Shown here: positions 19,636 through 29,653 of the stretch, in pieces
How positions within the stretch are numbered: position 1 is the stretch's first letter
Layout of the letters: every line of letters begins with the position of its first letter
NCBI RefSeq assembly: GCF_004364315.1
Contig: NZ_SOBR01000001.1
Span: 186,001-250,000 of the forward strand
DNA length: 64,000 bases
Origin: Chromohalobacter marismortui
GTDB taxonomy: Bacteria > Pseudomonadota > Gammaproteobacteria > Pseudomonadales > Halomonadaceae
Reading direction: 5' to 3'
Program-made: the position numbers and the translations under genes
Notes under the pieces: model-generated
Database searches by the model: none
Seen by the model: the letters and a program-made list of their open reading frames with translations, nothing else
What the model was told of the DNA's origin: nothing

Positions 19636-22120
19636 TGCAATGACCCCGGCGACCAGTGACTATCTCGAACGCCTGGCTCAGGAAACCGACACCCGCCGTG
19701 CACGCCGCGAATTACTCGGCAGCCATCTCGACGAGCAGGGCATGGAGGCCCTGCACGCCTCCCTCGGGGCGCGCGAGGTGGCAAAGGAGGATCCGGCTGC
19801 GGCCTCGGTAAGCGCGCGCCTGACGCTGGCGTACAGTGCCCGCCCCTTGGCGCCACCGAGTGTGATGACGACCGACGTACACGGCATCACGCAGCTTTGC
19901 ACGATGCCGCCGATGAAGCGCACCCCCCTGGCACCGGAACCCTGGGCGACCAATCCGTTCGTGCGTTACGCCCAGCGTGCGCGCCGATGGATAGATCGGG
20001 GCTTTCGGCGGCGTCAGAAGGCCGAGGCCTCGCCGACGCCGCGTTGGCAGAAGGTGGGCATGCTGCGTCGCAAGGTTCTATTGATCCTGGTGGTCGGGCA
20101 AAGCCTGGTGGCGGCGAACTACATGCGCTCGGTTTTACCTTATCAAGGCAAGCAAGCCCTCGAAGTGGCCATCCTGGCGCTCTTCGTGCTGCTTTTTTGC
20201 TGGGTCTCGGCGGGCTTCTGGACGGCGCTCATGGGGTTTTTCCAGCTTCTGCGTGGACGCGATCGCTACGCGATCGATGCACGTGACGTGGAAGCGGATG
20301 CCCCCATCGACGAGACGGCGCGTACGGCGCTGGTCGTGCCTATCTGCAACGAAGATGTCGCGCGTGTCTTCGCGGGCGTGCGCGCCACGCTCGAGTCGCT
20401 GCGGGATAGCGGGCAGGAGCGTCACTTCGACCTGTTCATCCTGAGTGATACCTTCGACCCCGACCTGGCCATCGCCGAGACCCACGCCTGGCTGTCGCTG
20501 TGCCGTGAACTGGGTGCCTTCGAGCGTGTCTTCTATCGGCGCCGACAGCGTCGAGTGAAGCGTAAAAGCGGCAATATCGATGATTTTTGCCGCCGCTGGG
20601 GGGCCAATTATCGTTATATGGTCGTCCTGGATGCCGACAGCGTCATGAGCGGTGCTTGCCTGACGCGGCTGGTGCGCTTGATGGAAGCTCATCCCACCGC
20701 AGGCATCATTCAATCGGCGCCACGCGCCTCAGGCCGCCTGAATCTCTATGCGCGCATGCAGCAGTTCGCCACGCGTGTCTATGGGCCGCTGTTTACGGCC
20801 GGGTTGCACTTCTGGCAGTTGGGCGAGTCCCATTATTGGGGGCATAACGCGATTATTCGTCTGGCGCCCTTCATGCGCCACTGCATGCTGGCGCCACTGC
20901 CGGGGAAAGGCTCGCTTTCCGGGGAGATTCTGTCCCACGATTTCGTCGAAGCGGCGTTGATGCGTCGGGCGGAATGGGGGGTATGGATCGCTTACAACCT
21001 GGATGGCAGTTACGAGGAAATGCCGCCCAATCTGCTCGACGAGCTCAACCGAGATCGTCGCTGGTGTCACGGCAACCTGATGAACTTTCGGCTGTTTCTG
21101 GCCAAGGGCATCCATCCCGTCCATCGGGCGGTCTTTCTGACCGGGGTGATGTCCTACATATCGGCGCCGTTGTGGTGCCTGTTTCTGATGTTGTCGACCG
21201 CCTTATTGGCCGTGCACACGCTGAGTACGCCGCAGTACTTTCCCGAACCGGGGATGATGTTCCCCGTATGGCCGCAATGGAACCCGACCATGGCGGTGGG
21301 GCTGTTCTCGGCGACGGCCACCTTGCTGTTTCTGCCCAAGGTGCTCAGCGTGATACTGATCATCGCGCAAGGGTCCAAGGAATTCGGCGGGAGTCTGCGG
21401 TTATTCGCGAGCATGGTGCTGGAATCGCTTTTCTCCATGCTGATGGCGCCGGTGCGGATGCTTTTCCATACACGTTTCGTGTTGACGGCGCTTTTGGGAC
21501 GCGCCATACAGTGGCGGTCGCCATCGCGTGATAACAGCGATACGCCCTGGGTCGATGCCGTGCGTCACCATGGCGTTCAGACGCTCATCGGTGCGGTATG
21601 GGCCGTGGGCGTGTATTACATGGAACCGACCTTCCTGTGGTGGCTGGCCCCGATTGTCGGTGCCTTGATGCTGTCGATTCCCGTGTCGGTATTTTCCAGC
21701 CGCGTGTCGCTGGGACGTTGGTGTCAGCATGCGCGCTTGTTTCGTATTCCCGAAGAGACACATCCTCCGCGCGTGCTGCGGCGCATGGCGCGTCATCTGA
21801 AGCGCATGCGTGCCCAGCAAGCGATGGCGCCTAACTTCGTTCAGGTAGTCGTCGATCCGGTGGCCAATGCGCTCGGGTGTGCGTTGGCGACGAGTCGACA
21901 TGGTGTCTCATCGCTTTTGAAGCGGCGTCGTGAAGAACGGGTCAGGGCGGTCGTCGCCGAGAATCCCAACAAGGTGAAGACCATGACGCAACTGAACTTT
22001 CTCGACGATCCCGTGTTGTTGTCGATGTTGCATTACCACGTCTGGACGTCGCCCGATGCACATCCGGACTGGCGCGAAATCGGTGTTCCAACGCCCGTTT
22101 CCTGGCGAGTGCCAGGTTAA
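19628..22120 (+). CDS. opgH: Glucan biosynthesis glucosyltransferase OpgH
   Basis: OpgH is the inner-membrane family 2 glycosyltransferase that polymerises beta-1,2-glucose from UDP-glucose and pushes the chain to the periplasm. The 830-residue product has a soluble N-terminal region (1-145), two membrane segments, a cytosolic GT2 domain (about 225-480) with the acidic LDADSVMSG motif and the RDRRWCHGN motif equivalent to QxxRW, then about five further membrane segments and a basic C-terminal tail. The start overlaps the opgG stop; ATG 19640 is an in-frame alternative. In E. coli OpgH also inhibits FtsZ when UDP-glucose is high, through its N-terminal region. Confidence 0.95.
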   Translation: MADAMTPATSDYLERLAQETDTRRARRELLGSHLDEQGMEALHASLGAREVAKEDPAAASVSARLTLAYSARPLAPPSVMTTDVHGITQLCTMPPMKRTPLAPEPWATNPFVRYAQRARRWIDRGFRRRQKAEASPTPRWQKVGMLRRKVLLILVVGQSLVAANYMRSVLPYQGKQALEVAILALFVLLFCWVSAGFWTALMGFFQLLRGRDRYAIDARDVEADAPIDETARTALVVPICNEDVARVFAGVRATLESLRDSGQERHFDLFILSDTFDPDLAIAETHAWLSLCRELGAFERVFYRRRQRRVKRKSGNIDDFCRRWGANYRYMVVLDADSVMSGACLTRLVRLMEAHPTAGIIQSAPRASGRLNLYARMQQFATRVYGPLFTAGLHFWQLGESHYWGHNAIIRLAPFMRHCMLAPLPGKGSLSGEILSHDFVEAALMRRAEWGVWIAYNLDGSYEEMPPNLLDELNRDRRWCHGNLMNFRLFLAKGIHPVHRAVFLTGVMSYISAPLWCLFLMLSTALLAVHTLSTPQYFPEPGMMFPVWPQWNPTMAVGLFSATATLLFLPKVLSVILIIAQGSKEFGGSLRLFASMVLESLFSMLMAPVRMLFHTRFVLTALLGRAIQWRSPSRDNSDTPWVDAVRHHGVQTLIGAVWAVGVYYMEPTFLWWLAPIVGALMLSIPVSVFSSRVSLGRWCQHARLFRIPEETHPPRVLRRMARHLKRMRAQQAMAPNFVQVVVDPVANALGCALATSRHGVSSLLKRRREERVRAVVAENPNKVKTMTQLNFLDDPVLLSMLHYHVWTSPDAHPDWREIGVPTPVSWRVPG

Positions 22121-22228
22121 GCGGGGTCATGTTCGAAGAGCATCGTCGCCACCGGACTGGCTGCTATGCTGAAGACGCTGTCCGTGAAGGACAGCACATC
22201 GCATTCAAGGAAAGAAGGAGATGCAAGC

Positions 22229-22471
22229 ATGAGTATCATTTTGTGGTTGATCATCGGGGGGCTGGCCGGCTGGATTGCAGGCAAGATCATGCGTGGTGGC
22301 GGCTTCGGTGTGCTGGGTAACATCGGTGTAGGCATCGTGGGTGCGGTGATCGGCGGTTTCCTCTTTGGGCTGCTGGGGTTGTCGCACACCAACATCATCG
22401 GCTCGCTGATCATGGCCGTGATCGGTGCGGTAGTGCTGTTGTGGATCGTGGCCAAGGTTCGCAAATCGTAG
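22229..22471 (+). CDS. GlsB/YeaQ/YmgE-type stress membrane protein
   Basis: Small 80-residue inner-membrane protein with three Gly-rich hydrophobic segments (IILWLIIGGLAGWIAG; GNIGVGIVGAVIGGFLFG; IIGSLIMAVIGAVVLLW), matching the transglycosylase-associated GlsB/YeaQ/YmgE family, induced by general stress in other bacteria. Molecular function is not known. ATG 22229 follows AAGGAG (22215-22220) by eight bases. It lies 108 bases after opgH and has its own terminator, so it may be an osmotic- or stress-responsive gene beside the glucan operon. Confidence 0.88.
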   Translation: MSIILWLIIGGLAGWIAGKIMRGGGFGVLGNIGVGIVGAVIGGFLFGLLGLSHTNIIGSLIMAVIGAVVLLWIVAKVRKS

Positions 22472-22550
22472 CGCGCCACACTCGCTACCGTTCGTGGGGC
22501 AGCGAGACGCACGGGAAGGCCCGTGGAATGTGAACGACGAATGATGCATT

Positions 22551-22581
22551 GCCCCGGCTCATCGATAGGCCGGGGCTTTTT
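22551..22581 (+). terminator. Rho-independent terminator after the GlsB-like gene
   Basis: GCCCCGGC (22551-22558) pairs with GCCGGGGC (22569-22576), loop of ten, followed by TTTTT (22577-22581). Confidence 0.85.
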
Positions 22582-22622
22582 ATGGATATCGTGCCGTCGG
22601 CACCGCGGCGAGACGCGCGCTT

Positions 22623-23912
22623 ATGGACAAGACATCAAAGGCAAGTCAGAAGGAACGCTTCATCGGCCTGGAGTGGCTGCGCTTCACGCTCGGCCTGTAT
22701 ATCGTCATCTTCCACACCCTGCATACCTATCCGTCGATTAGAGGGTGGTCGCACTACGTGACGGATATCGGTTTCTTTTCGACCAGTACGTTTTTCGTGC
22801 TGTCGGGATTCTTGTTGACGCATGTCTATCTCGACGATCAGCGCAAGCTGCGTGAGCCGGCACGCAGCTTCTGGGTCAAGCGGTTTTCGAACCTGTACCC
22901 GATTCATATCGGCGCTCTGCTGCTGGCGATTGGCGTCTCCATGTGGGTAGGTTACCTCGCCATTACGCCTCAAGATGCTGGGATGTCGCCTCGTTTCGTC
23001 ATTTACGATGTCAACAACGACCTGGGGCAGACGACACCGGGCGCCCTGGAGCATTTCATGGGCAACGCAGAGCTCGCGCTCAATCTAGTGCTCAACGTCA
23101 GTCTGTTGCATGCCTGGAACCCGTATTACCTGACCTTCAATCCGCCGTCGTGGTCGATTTCGGCGCTGATGGCCTTTTATCTGATCTTCCCGTGGATGGC
23201 GCCGCGTCTTTTTCGTATCCGTCGCGTGGCCCGGGCCCTGGCATTGACCAATTTGCTGTACCTGGTTCCTCCATTGCTGGTCATCGCCATGACCGATTTC
23301 GGCATGCCCGAAACCGGCATCCTGCACCGCAATCCGTTGATTCGCTTGCCGGAATTCGTGGCGGGAATCTTGTTGTGCGTGTGGTATACCCGCTATCGCG
23401 CGGCAGGTGGTCGGCTAAGCGTTGGGCAGCGCCTGGCACTGGCAGCGTTCGTGGCGTGCTGTGTGGTGGCAGCGGTCTGGCTGCTGGGTCAGGGGCATGC
23501 CTGGTATTACCTCCTGCATAATGGCTTGTTGCTGCCCGCACAGTTGGCATTGATTCTACTGGCTACCCAATGGCGCACGCCGGAGAGTCGTCGTGTCCGT
23601 CGCTTGGCGAGTCGGCTGGGCGGAGCATCGCTGCCGATGTTCGCGCTACATGTTCCGCTGTTCGTGATCTTTACACGCATCGAGCGCGTGCTGGCGGGAG
23701 AGCCTGCGTTGTGCACGAGTGATTTTCGGGCCTGTCTTGAAGCGGCGGGTGAGAGCTCGTTGGCGTTGTATCCGTTGTTTCTCCTGCTCACCGTGGTGTT
23801 TTGCGTGATGTTCCAGGAGCAGTTCGTGCTGCGCGTGCGCAATGCCATGCAGCGGTGGCTACTGCCGCGGGTGACATCGTCCCATTCCCCTGGGGGAAAG
23901 CGCGCCGTGTAA
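22623..23912 (+). CDS. Membrane acyltransferase (acyltransferase-3 family)
   Basis: Polytopic protein of 429 residues belonging to the acyltransferase-3 family (OafA, NodX, OpgC relatives), which moves acyl groups across the inner membrane onto envelope glycans. Evidence: GLEWLRFTLGLYIVIFH at the N-terminus with the catalytic-type His, FFVLSGFLL in the second segment, then VKRFSNLYPIH matching the R-x-x-R-x-x-P pattern, and about ten membrane segments. The acceptor is unknown. Because opgG-opgH lie just upstream, succinylation or acetylation of periplasmic glucans (an OpgC-like role) is a reasonable inference, although a terminator separates the genes. ATG 22623 has no strong ribosome site. 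Confidence 0.75.
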   Translation: MDKTSKASQKERFIGLEWLRFTLGLYIVIFHTLHTYPSIRGWSHYVTDIGFFSTSTFFVLSGFLLTHVYLDDQRKLREPARSFWVKRFSNLYPIHIGALLLAIGVSMWVGYLAITPQDAGMSPRFVIYDVNNDLGQTTPGALEHFMGNAELALNLVLNVSLLHAWNPYYLTFNPPSWSISALMAFYLIFPWMAPRLFRIRRVARALALTNLLYLVPPLLVIAMTDFGMPETGILHRNPLIRLPEFVAGILLCVWYTRYRAAGGRLSVGQRLALAAFVACCVVAAVWLLGQGHAWYYLLHNGLLLPAQLALILLATQWRTPESRRVRRLASRLGGASLPMFALHVPLFVIFTRIERVLAGEPALCTSDFRACLEAAGESSLALYPLFLLLTVVFCVMFQEQFVLRVRNAMQRWLLPRVTSSHSPGGKRAV

Positions 23913-23917
23913 ACGAC

Positions 23918-23943
23918 GAAGGGGCGCCGCATGACGCCCCTTC
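23918..23943. terminator. Hairpin between convergent acyltransferase and gabT genes
   Basis: GAAGGGGCG (23918-23926) pairs with CGCCCCTTC (23935-23943), loop CCGCATGA. T-runs are weak on both sides, so it is a probable shared terminator rather than a certain one. Confidence 0.6.
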
Positions 23944-23967
23944 GACGATGGACTCCAGGGTGGCTCG

Positions 23968-25248
23968 TTATGCCTGAGTCAGTTCCTTGAGGCAGGCTTC
24001 GACGATGTCCAGGCCTTCTTCGAGCACCTCGTCCTCGATGGTGACCGGCATCAAGAAGCGGATGGTGTTGCCGTAGAGGCCGCAGGACAACAGGATCAGT
24101 CCTTTCTCGCGTGCCTTCTTGCACAGCGCCCCGGTGAGCTCGGCATCCGGCGTGTGCTTGGTCTTGTCGGACACGACGTCGAAGGCGGCCATGGCGCCCA
24201 GGTGGCGGACATTGTCGACGCAGGCGAGGTCTTGCTGCCATTTGGCGAAGCGCTCACCCAACTTGTCGCCCAGCGCCTGACTCTTCTCGAGGATCTTCTC
24301 CTCCTCGAAGACTTCCAGTACTGCCAGGGTAGCGGCACAGGACACCGGGCTACCGGTGTAGGTGCCGCCCAGCGAATTGCCGCCTGAGGCATCCATGACC
24401 TTGTCGGTGCCGACCACGGCGGAGATCGGCATGCCGTCGGCCATGCTCTTGGCCATGGTGATGATGTCCGGCTCGACGCCACTATGCTCGATGGCGAACA
24501 ACTTGCCGGTGCGCCCGAAGCCGGACTGCACTTCGTCGACGATCATCAGCATGCCGTGCTCATCGCAGATCTCGCGGACCGCCTTGAGAAAGCTGGGCGA
24601 GGCTGCGTAGAAGCCGCCTTCACCGAGTACCGGTTCGAGCACCACGGCGGCGGTGTCGCGAGGGTTGGCATCGGTCTTGAGCGTCATCTTCAGGCCGTTG
24701 AGTGCGTCTTCCTCGCTGACGCCGTGATAGGGCACCGGATAGGGGGCACGGAAGACGTTGCCCGGCATGCTGCCGAAGTCAGTGGCGTAGGGCGCGACCT
24801 TGCCATTCATGGCCATGGTCATGAAGGTCCGACCATGATAACCGCCGGTGAAGCAGATGACATTGTCGCGGCCGGTAGCGGCGCGGGCCACCTTGACGGC
24901 ATTCTCTAGCGCCTCGGCCCCGGAGTTGGCGAGCATGACCTTGCCGTGGCCACGTACCGGGGTGAGCTGGCTGAGTTTCTCGGCGACCTTCACGTAGCCT
25001 TCATAGGGCATCACCGTCTGACAGGTGTGCATCACCTTGTCGAGCTGATCCTTGACCGCCTGCACCACCTTGGGATGACGGTGGCCGATGTTGAGCACGC
25101 CGATACCGCCGGCGAAGTCGATGATGCGATTGCCGTCGGCGTCCCAGATCAGAGCGTTCTCGGCGCGCTCGGCAAACTGTGTCGCCGGGCTCGCGGCCCC
25201 GCTGGCGACGTAGCGTGTCTTGAGTTCATTGAGCTGTGCGTTGTTCAT
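23968..25248 (-). CDS. gabT: 4-aminobutyrate aminotransferase
   Basis: GabT moves the amino group of GABA to 2-oxoglutarate, giving succinate semialdehyde, which the adjacent GabD oxidises. The 426-residue product is a class III PLP aminotransferase: ANSGAEALENAVK and GGYHGRTFM bind the cofactor phosphate and ring, VDEVQSGFGRTG holds the cofactor-contacting Asp, and MAKSMADG contains the Schiff-base Lys. It starts at ATG 25248 behind AGGAGGC (minus strand) and lies 13 bases after gabD, so gabD-gabT is an operon read on the minus strand. The related 5-aminovalerate aminotransferase cannot be fully excluded. Confidence 0.94.
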   Translation of the reverse strand: MNNAQLNELKTRYVASGAASPATQFAERAENALIWDADGNRIIDFAGGIGVLNIGHRHPKVVQAVKDQLDKVMHTCQTVMPYEGYVKVAEKLSQLTPVRGHGKVMLANSGAEALENAVKVARAATGRDNVICFTGGYHGRTFMTMAMNGKVAPYATDFGSMPGNVFRAPYPVPYHGVSEEDALNGLKMTLKTDANPRDTAAVVLEPVLGEGGFYAASPSFLKAVREICDEHGMLMIVDEVQSGFGRTGKLFAIEHSGVEPDIITMAKSMADGMPISAVVGTDKVMDASGGNSLGGTYTGSPVSCAATLAVLEVFEEEKILEKSQALGDKLGERFAKWQQDLACVDNVRHLGAMAAFDVVSDKTKHTPDAELTGALCKKAREKGLILLSCGLYGNTIRFLMPVTIEDEVLEEGLDIVEACLKELTQA

Positions 25249-25261
25249 GCTTGCCTCCTGG

Positions 25262-26710
25262 TTAAAGTCCGCCCATGCAGACGTATTTTAGCTCGGTGTA
25301 TTCCTCGAGACCGTGATGGGACCCTTCACGCCCCAGCCCGGACTCCTTGATGCCGCCGAAGGGCGCCAGCTCGGTGGATAAAAGCCCTTCGTTGATGGCG
25401 ACCATACCGTATTCGAGGCCCTCCATTACCTGCCATATGCGTCGATAGTCGCGCGCATAGACGTAGGCGGCAAGGCCGAATTCGGTCGCATTGGCCATCG
25501 CGATGGCCTGGGCCTCGTCGGTGAAGCGAAAGACCGGCGCTACGGGGCCGAATGTCTCTTCGCGAGCCACATGCATGTCGTCGGTGACGTCGGCGAGCAG
25601 GGTCGGTTGGAAGAAGGTACCGCCCAACGCGTGGGGTTCGCCACCACACACCAAGCGTGCGCCCTTGGACCGGGCGTCGGCAATATGTGCCTGGACCTTG
25701 TCGATGGCCGCGGCATTGATCAAGGGGCCTTGGGTCACGTCGTCATCGAGACCTTTCCCGACCTTGAGTGTCGCGATGCGTTCGGCGAACTTGGCGATGA
25801 AGGCATCGTAGATGCCGTCTTGCACCAAAAAGCGGTTGGTGCACACGCACGTCTGCCCGGAATTACGGAATTTGGAGGCGATGGCCCCTTCCACGGCGGC
25901 ATCCAGGTCGGCGTCGTCGAAGACCACGAAGGGTGCATTGCCGCCCAGCTCCAGAGAGGCTTTCTTGACGGTCTCCGCGCACTGCGCCAGCAAGCGCTTG
26001 CCGACCGGTGTCGAGCCGGTGAACGAGACCTTGCGTACTCTCGGGTCGGTGGTCAGTACGTGTCCGATCTCGGCGGGTTTTTCGGCGGTAAGCACGTTGA
26101 TGACACCGGCGGGCAGGCCGGCGTCCTCGGCGAGCTTGGCCAGGGCCAGGGCGGTCAACGGTGTGGCTTCCGCCGGCTTGATCACCACCGGACAGCCGGC
26201 TGCCAAGGCCGGGGCGCATTTACGGGTGATCATCGCCAGCGGGAAGTTCCAGGGCGTAATGGCGGCAACCACGCCGATCGGCTCGCGCATGACGAGGATA
26301 CGCTTGTCGGCGCCGTGACCGGGCAAGGTCTCGCCGGCGATGCGCTTGGCCTCCTCGGCGTAGTACTCGATGAAGCTCGCTCCGTAGGCGACCTCGCCTC
26401 GCGATTCGGCGAGTGGCTTACCCTGTTCCAACGTCATCAGTCGTGCCAAGGCTTCACTATGCGCCATGACGCGCTCGAACCATGCGCGCAGCAAGGCTGC
26501 GCGCTCCTTGGCGGGGCGTCGACGCCATTGCGGCCACGCCGCCTCGGCGGCGGCGATGGCATCACGTGCCTCGTCGGCGCCCAGGTCGGGGACCTGGGCC
26601 AGGCATTCGCCCGTGGCAGGATCGGTGACTGCGAAACGGCGCGTACTGTCACGCCATTCGCCACCTATATAGGCTTGGTCGATCAGGATATCGGGTGTGA
26701 GTTGACTCAT
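25262..26710 (-). CDS. gabD: NAD(P)-dependent succinate-semialdehyde dehydrogenase
   Basis: GabD oxidises succinate semialdehyde to succinate, feeding GABA carbon into the TCA cycle. The 482-residue aldehyde dehydrogenase shows ITPWNFPLAMITRK, the cofactor motif FTGSTPVGK, the general base Glu in LELGGNAPFVVFDDADLD, and the nucleophile in NSGQTCVCTNRF with the C-x-C arrangement typical of GabD. The C-terminal GGIKESGLGREGSHHGLEEY is also family-typical. ATG 26710 is preceded on the minus strand by GGAGGC. It is the first gene of the gabDT pair; the 204-base gap to the next divergent gene must carry its promoter. No gabR-type regulator is adjacent. Confidence 0.94.
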   Translation of the reverse strand: MSQLTPDILIDQAYIGGEWRDSTRRFAVTDPATGECLAQVPDLGADEARDAIAAAEAAWPQWRRRPAKERAALLRAWFERVMAHSEALARLMTLEQGKPLAESRGEVAYGASFIEYYAEEAKRIAGETLPGHGADKRILVMREPIGVVAAITPWNFPLAMITRKCAPALAAGCPVVIKPAEATPLTALALAKLAEDAGLPAGVINVLTAEKPAEIGHVLTTDPRVRKVSFTGSTPVGKRLLAQCAETVKKASLELGGNAPFVVFDDADLDAAVEGAIASKFRNSGQTCVCTNRFLVQDGIYDAFIAKFAERIATLKVGKGLDDDVTQGPLINAAAIDKVQAHIADARSKGARLVCGGEPHALGGTFFQPTLLADVTDDMHVAREETFGPVAPVFRFTDEAQAIAMANATEFGLAAYVYARDYRRIWQVMEGLEYGMVAINEGLLSTELAPFGGIKESGLGREGSHHGLEEYTELKYVCMGGL

Positions 26711-26914
26711 GGAAGCCTCCGCGTGACGCGTGATTCATCGTGTATTGTTTGACGCTGTGTGCATTATTTAAAACACTTCGGCCAGGGTGGCGTCCAGCGA
26801 TTTTTCGCATGTGCTCGGGCAGGTTATCGTGCCTTGCATGTCGGCGACACCCGCCTCTTTCCGGTACACTATGGCGCCGTCGTGTGAATGCCGAGTCCAT
26901 GAGTGAGGTGCGTC

Positions 26915-29371
26915 TTGATCGATCCTCTTAACGCCTGGTGGGCACAGCAATTGGTGCTGTGCGGTTGGGCGTTTGATCCTGAACCGTTGAGTGTGTCGCC
27001 CGAGACGGCGCAGGCACGCCTGGCGTTGTTGGACGTGCGCGAACGGGGAGAACTCGGCTGGCGCCTGGCCGAAGCGTGCATGCCAGGGCAGGGAGAAGCC
27101 TTGCGCCAGCTGCAAGCACTCGAACTGCTGGCATTGTCGGGCGCCGCTGGCTGGCTGGACGCATCCAGTGCCCAGGCCTGGGCGGAGTGGGTTGCCGCCG
27201 ATATCCAACGGCATCATGCCTCGTTGGATGCATGGTTGACGGCGTTGCGTCACGCGCGAGGACAAATCGACTGGACCCAGGATGATGAGGGCTTTCTCGA
27301 GGCCTGCCAGGCATTGTCGCAACTCGAACGCGAGGCGGCCGGCATCACTTGGGAGGTATTGGCCACGTGGTTATCCGACCGACCGCGCCGACTGCCTTGG
27401 CCGGCGACGCAGAACACGAATGCATGGCGTCTGCGCGCGGTCTTCGCCCCGGTCTTGAGCGCGTCGTGCGATGCGCACTTGGACTGGCCGGGAGTGAAGT
27501 CCTGGTTGACCGAGATCTGGCGCGTGGAGGGACGCGATGAACTGATTCGCATGCTGCTGTGGCTGGGGGGCCAAGGCCACCGTTATACATGGGATCTGGA
27601 TGCCACGCGTTTGATGGGACAAGACGAGAGAGCTCGACATCAGTGGTGGGAGTCGTTGGGCGAAGCGACTGACTATGGTCAGGTCATGCTGGCCTTCCTC
27701 GACAGCGGAGAGCCCCTGGAATGGGCGGCGTGGGATTGGCTGCGGCTGGTGGATCTGGCCTACGCGGGCTGGAATGCGGGGTGGCTCGAGGCACATGAGG
27801 CCGAGGCCTTTGCCGCACACGCGGGCGATCTGCTGATGCGCCGGTATCGCGACTGGACGGCCGTCGCCAAGGCGTACCAGCGTGGGCGTAGTCTTTTCGA
27901 AGGGGCCGATCGACGTGCGGATTTCGCGCGTGACTGGGATGTCTTGTTACGTTCACGCTCGAGTCCCTGGCAGGTCACGCTCGATGTGCTGCTGGACGAC
28001 GCGCAACGCGAGGCCTCGCGGCAGGCGATACGCGACTGGCGCGCGCCAGCGTGGCACTGGGTCCTGGCATTGTCGGCGGTGCGTGAGCCCGATCTGTTAT
28101 ATCGCCAAGGGATCGACCGTGCTCCCGAAACCCAACAGCGCGCCGACGCGCGTCGCTATCTGCGTGACACGCTGGGACTCGATCCCGCCACGGGCACGGC
28201 AAGCCTGGCCAGCTTGTGGCTGCCTGCACAGGCACATCATCTCAATCAACTGGCTGCTGATGCCGCGCACGGTGCATTGCCCGAGGTGAAAACGCCCTTC
28301 GGCCGTGCGCTACCGGATGCCGTGCAGGTCCGCAATGGCCTCAAGCACTGCACGCGCCATGCAGCCACGATTTTCATGGCGGAGAAGTATGCTTTCTACC
28401 TGATGATGTGCGCCGATAGCGGCGATTACGACCGAGACGAACTCGAGTCGCTGGCTGAAGCGTTGCGCGGTGTGCTGAGTCGCTTCTATACCGGTCCCGG
28501 GGCCCTGCTCGAGGCATGGGCGGCGTGGGAAGCGGCGCTCCCCGAGGGGGACGAGCCCTCGTTGGTGGCGGACATTCGTTGGCACCGAGATGATCCCGGG
28601 AGCCCGCTGCATTGGCTCGATTGGCACCATGGCAGCTGGCGTGAACCCGGTGAGCGTTTGTCGTTGCCGCGCTTCACGGCCTTGGCATTGGTGGGACCGC
28701 TCAATGCGCCGGTCTGGGGAGCGCCGCGTCCCGAGGCTGCACATGAGCGTGACGAGCTTCGCGAATGGCTCGACAGTCATTATGGGTTGCTGTCTGCAGA
28801 GGCGCTCGCGGAATTTGTGGATTTTCTGCTCGAGGCGGGCGATCGTCAGGAATATCAGATCAACTATGCGCCGTATACGCTCAATGCCGCACGTTTAAGG
28901 GAAGAAATCGCCATCATCGAGTCCGGTGAGTGCAGCGAGGATGAGCGCAATCATCTGCTGCGCCTGCGGCGTGTCGCGAACAACATCTCGGGATGCAACG
29001 ACTACGATATGGCCGCCTGGGATGTCGCCCAAGCCGTCGATCTGGCGATCGCCGGGCGGCAGATGGAATGGCTGTCGGCGCAGGCATTCGACCACTTGGT
29101 GGAGCGTGCCGCTCATTTGGCTCAGACGCATTACGCGAGCTGGTACGATTACGCGCGCGGGCTCTTCGCGGGGTTTTCCTTTTTCATGGGAGAGACCGAC
29201 GAGCGTGAAGCATTCCTGCAGGGGTTCAGCGAAGCACTGACCGCTTGGTTGACGGCGGCACCGCCCATGGCCGGCAGTTGGGCGAGCCTCGATTTCCCCG
29301 GTGCCCCACCGCGCCACTGGGCCCCGCTACACATCGATACCCTGCCAGGCGATGTGCGGACATTACATTGA
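26915..29371 (+). CDS. Large protein with two DUF1266-like regions, function unknown
   Basis: A soluble, Trp-rich, acidic protein of 818 residues. I recognise two copies of a DUF1266-like segment (family of E. coli YbeR/YbeU/YbeV): one near residues 265-340 (AAWDWLRLVDLAYAGWNAGWL, then YRDWTAVAKAYQRGR) and one near 700-790 (AAWDVAQAVDLAIAGRQMEWL, then YASWYDYARGLFAGF). The pattern is W-D-hydrophobic...D-L-A...G, a helix, then Y-x-x-W-x-x-Y/F-A...G. Known family members are about 230 residues, so this is a much larger version. The start is uncertain: TTG 26915 has TGAGG six bases before it; GTG 26903 is in frame but lacks a site. No function is known. It diverges from gabD. Confidence 0.62.
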   Translation: MIDPLNAWWAQQLVLCGWAFDPEPLSVSPETAQARLALLDVRERGELGWRLAEACMPGQGEALRQLQALELLALSGAAGWLDASSAQAWAEWVAADIQRHHASLDAWLTALRHARGQIDWTQDDEGFLEACQALSQLEREAAGITWEVLATWLSDRPRRLPWPATQNTNAWRLRAVFAPVLSASCDAHLDWPGVKSWLTEIWRVEGRDELIRMLLWLGGQGHRYTWDLDATRLMGQDERARHQWWESLGEATDYGQVMLAFLDSGEPLEWAAWDWLRLVDLAYAGWNAGWLEAHEAEAFAAHAGDLLMRRYRDWTAVAKAYQRGRSLFEGADRRADFARDWDVLLRSRSSPWQVTLDVLLDDAQREASRQAIRDWRAPAWHWVLALSAVREPDLLYRQGIDRAPETQQRADARRYLRDTLGLDPATGTASLASLWLPAQAHHLNQLAADAAHGALPEVKTPFGRALPDAVQVRNGLKHCTRHAATIFMAEKYAFYLMMCADSGDYDRDELESLAEALRGVLSRFYTGPGALLEAWAAWEAALPEGDEPSLVADIRWHRDDPGSPLHWLDWHHGSWREPGERLSLPRFTALALVGPLNAPVWGAPRPEAAHERDELREWLDSHYGLLSAEALAEFVDFLLEAGDRQEYQINYAPYTLNAARLREEIAIIESGECSEDERNHLLRLRRVANNISGCNDYDMAAWDVAQAVDLAIAGRQMEWLSAQAFDHLVERAAHLAQTHYASWYDYARGLFAGFSFFMGETDEREAFLQGFSEALTAWLTAAPPMAGSWASLDFPGAPPRHWAPLHIDTLPGDVRTLH

Positions 29372-29653
29372 ATAGTGAGGGCAATGATGGGGGATGACGC
29401 ATCCGCTTGCCCGGAGCGCTCGTCAAAAGAGGGGAGATTCTCTATTATCGTGCCGTTACGGCTGTACTGCGTCGGGGATACGGCGTATTGATCAGCCGAG
29501 ATCGGGTTGTTCTGGCGGTGGCACCTGCAATATGCGCCACCACCACAGCGACCCCCTCGCCAGGTAGTGCCGATGAGGGCGGGCCTTGTCTTGCGTTCAC
29601 GTAAGCGGCTCGAGGCATCCGCGAGGTTGAATACGTGTGATGAGGTCGCTTGG

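Noticed and set aside
25571-26752. A 393-codon plus-strand frame opposite gabD
   Set aside because: The minus frame has the aldehyde dehydrogenase Cys and Glu motifs and a ribosome site; the plus frame has none.
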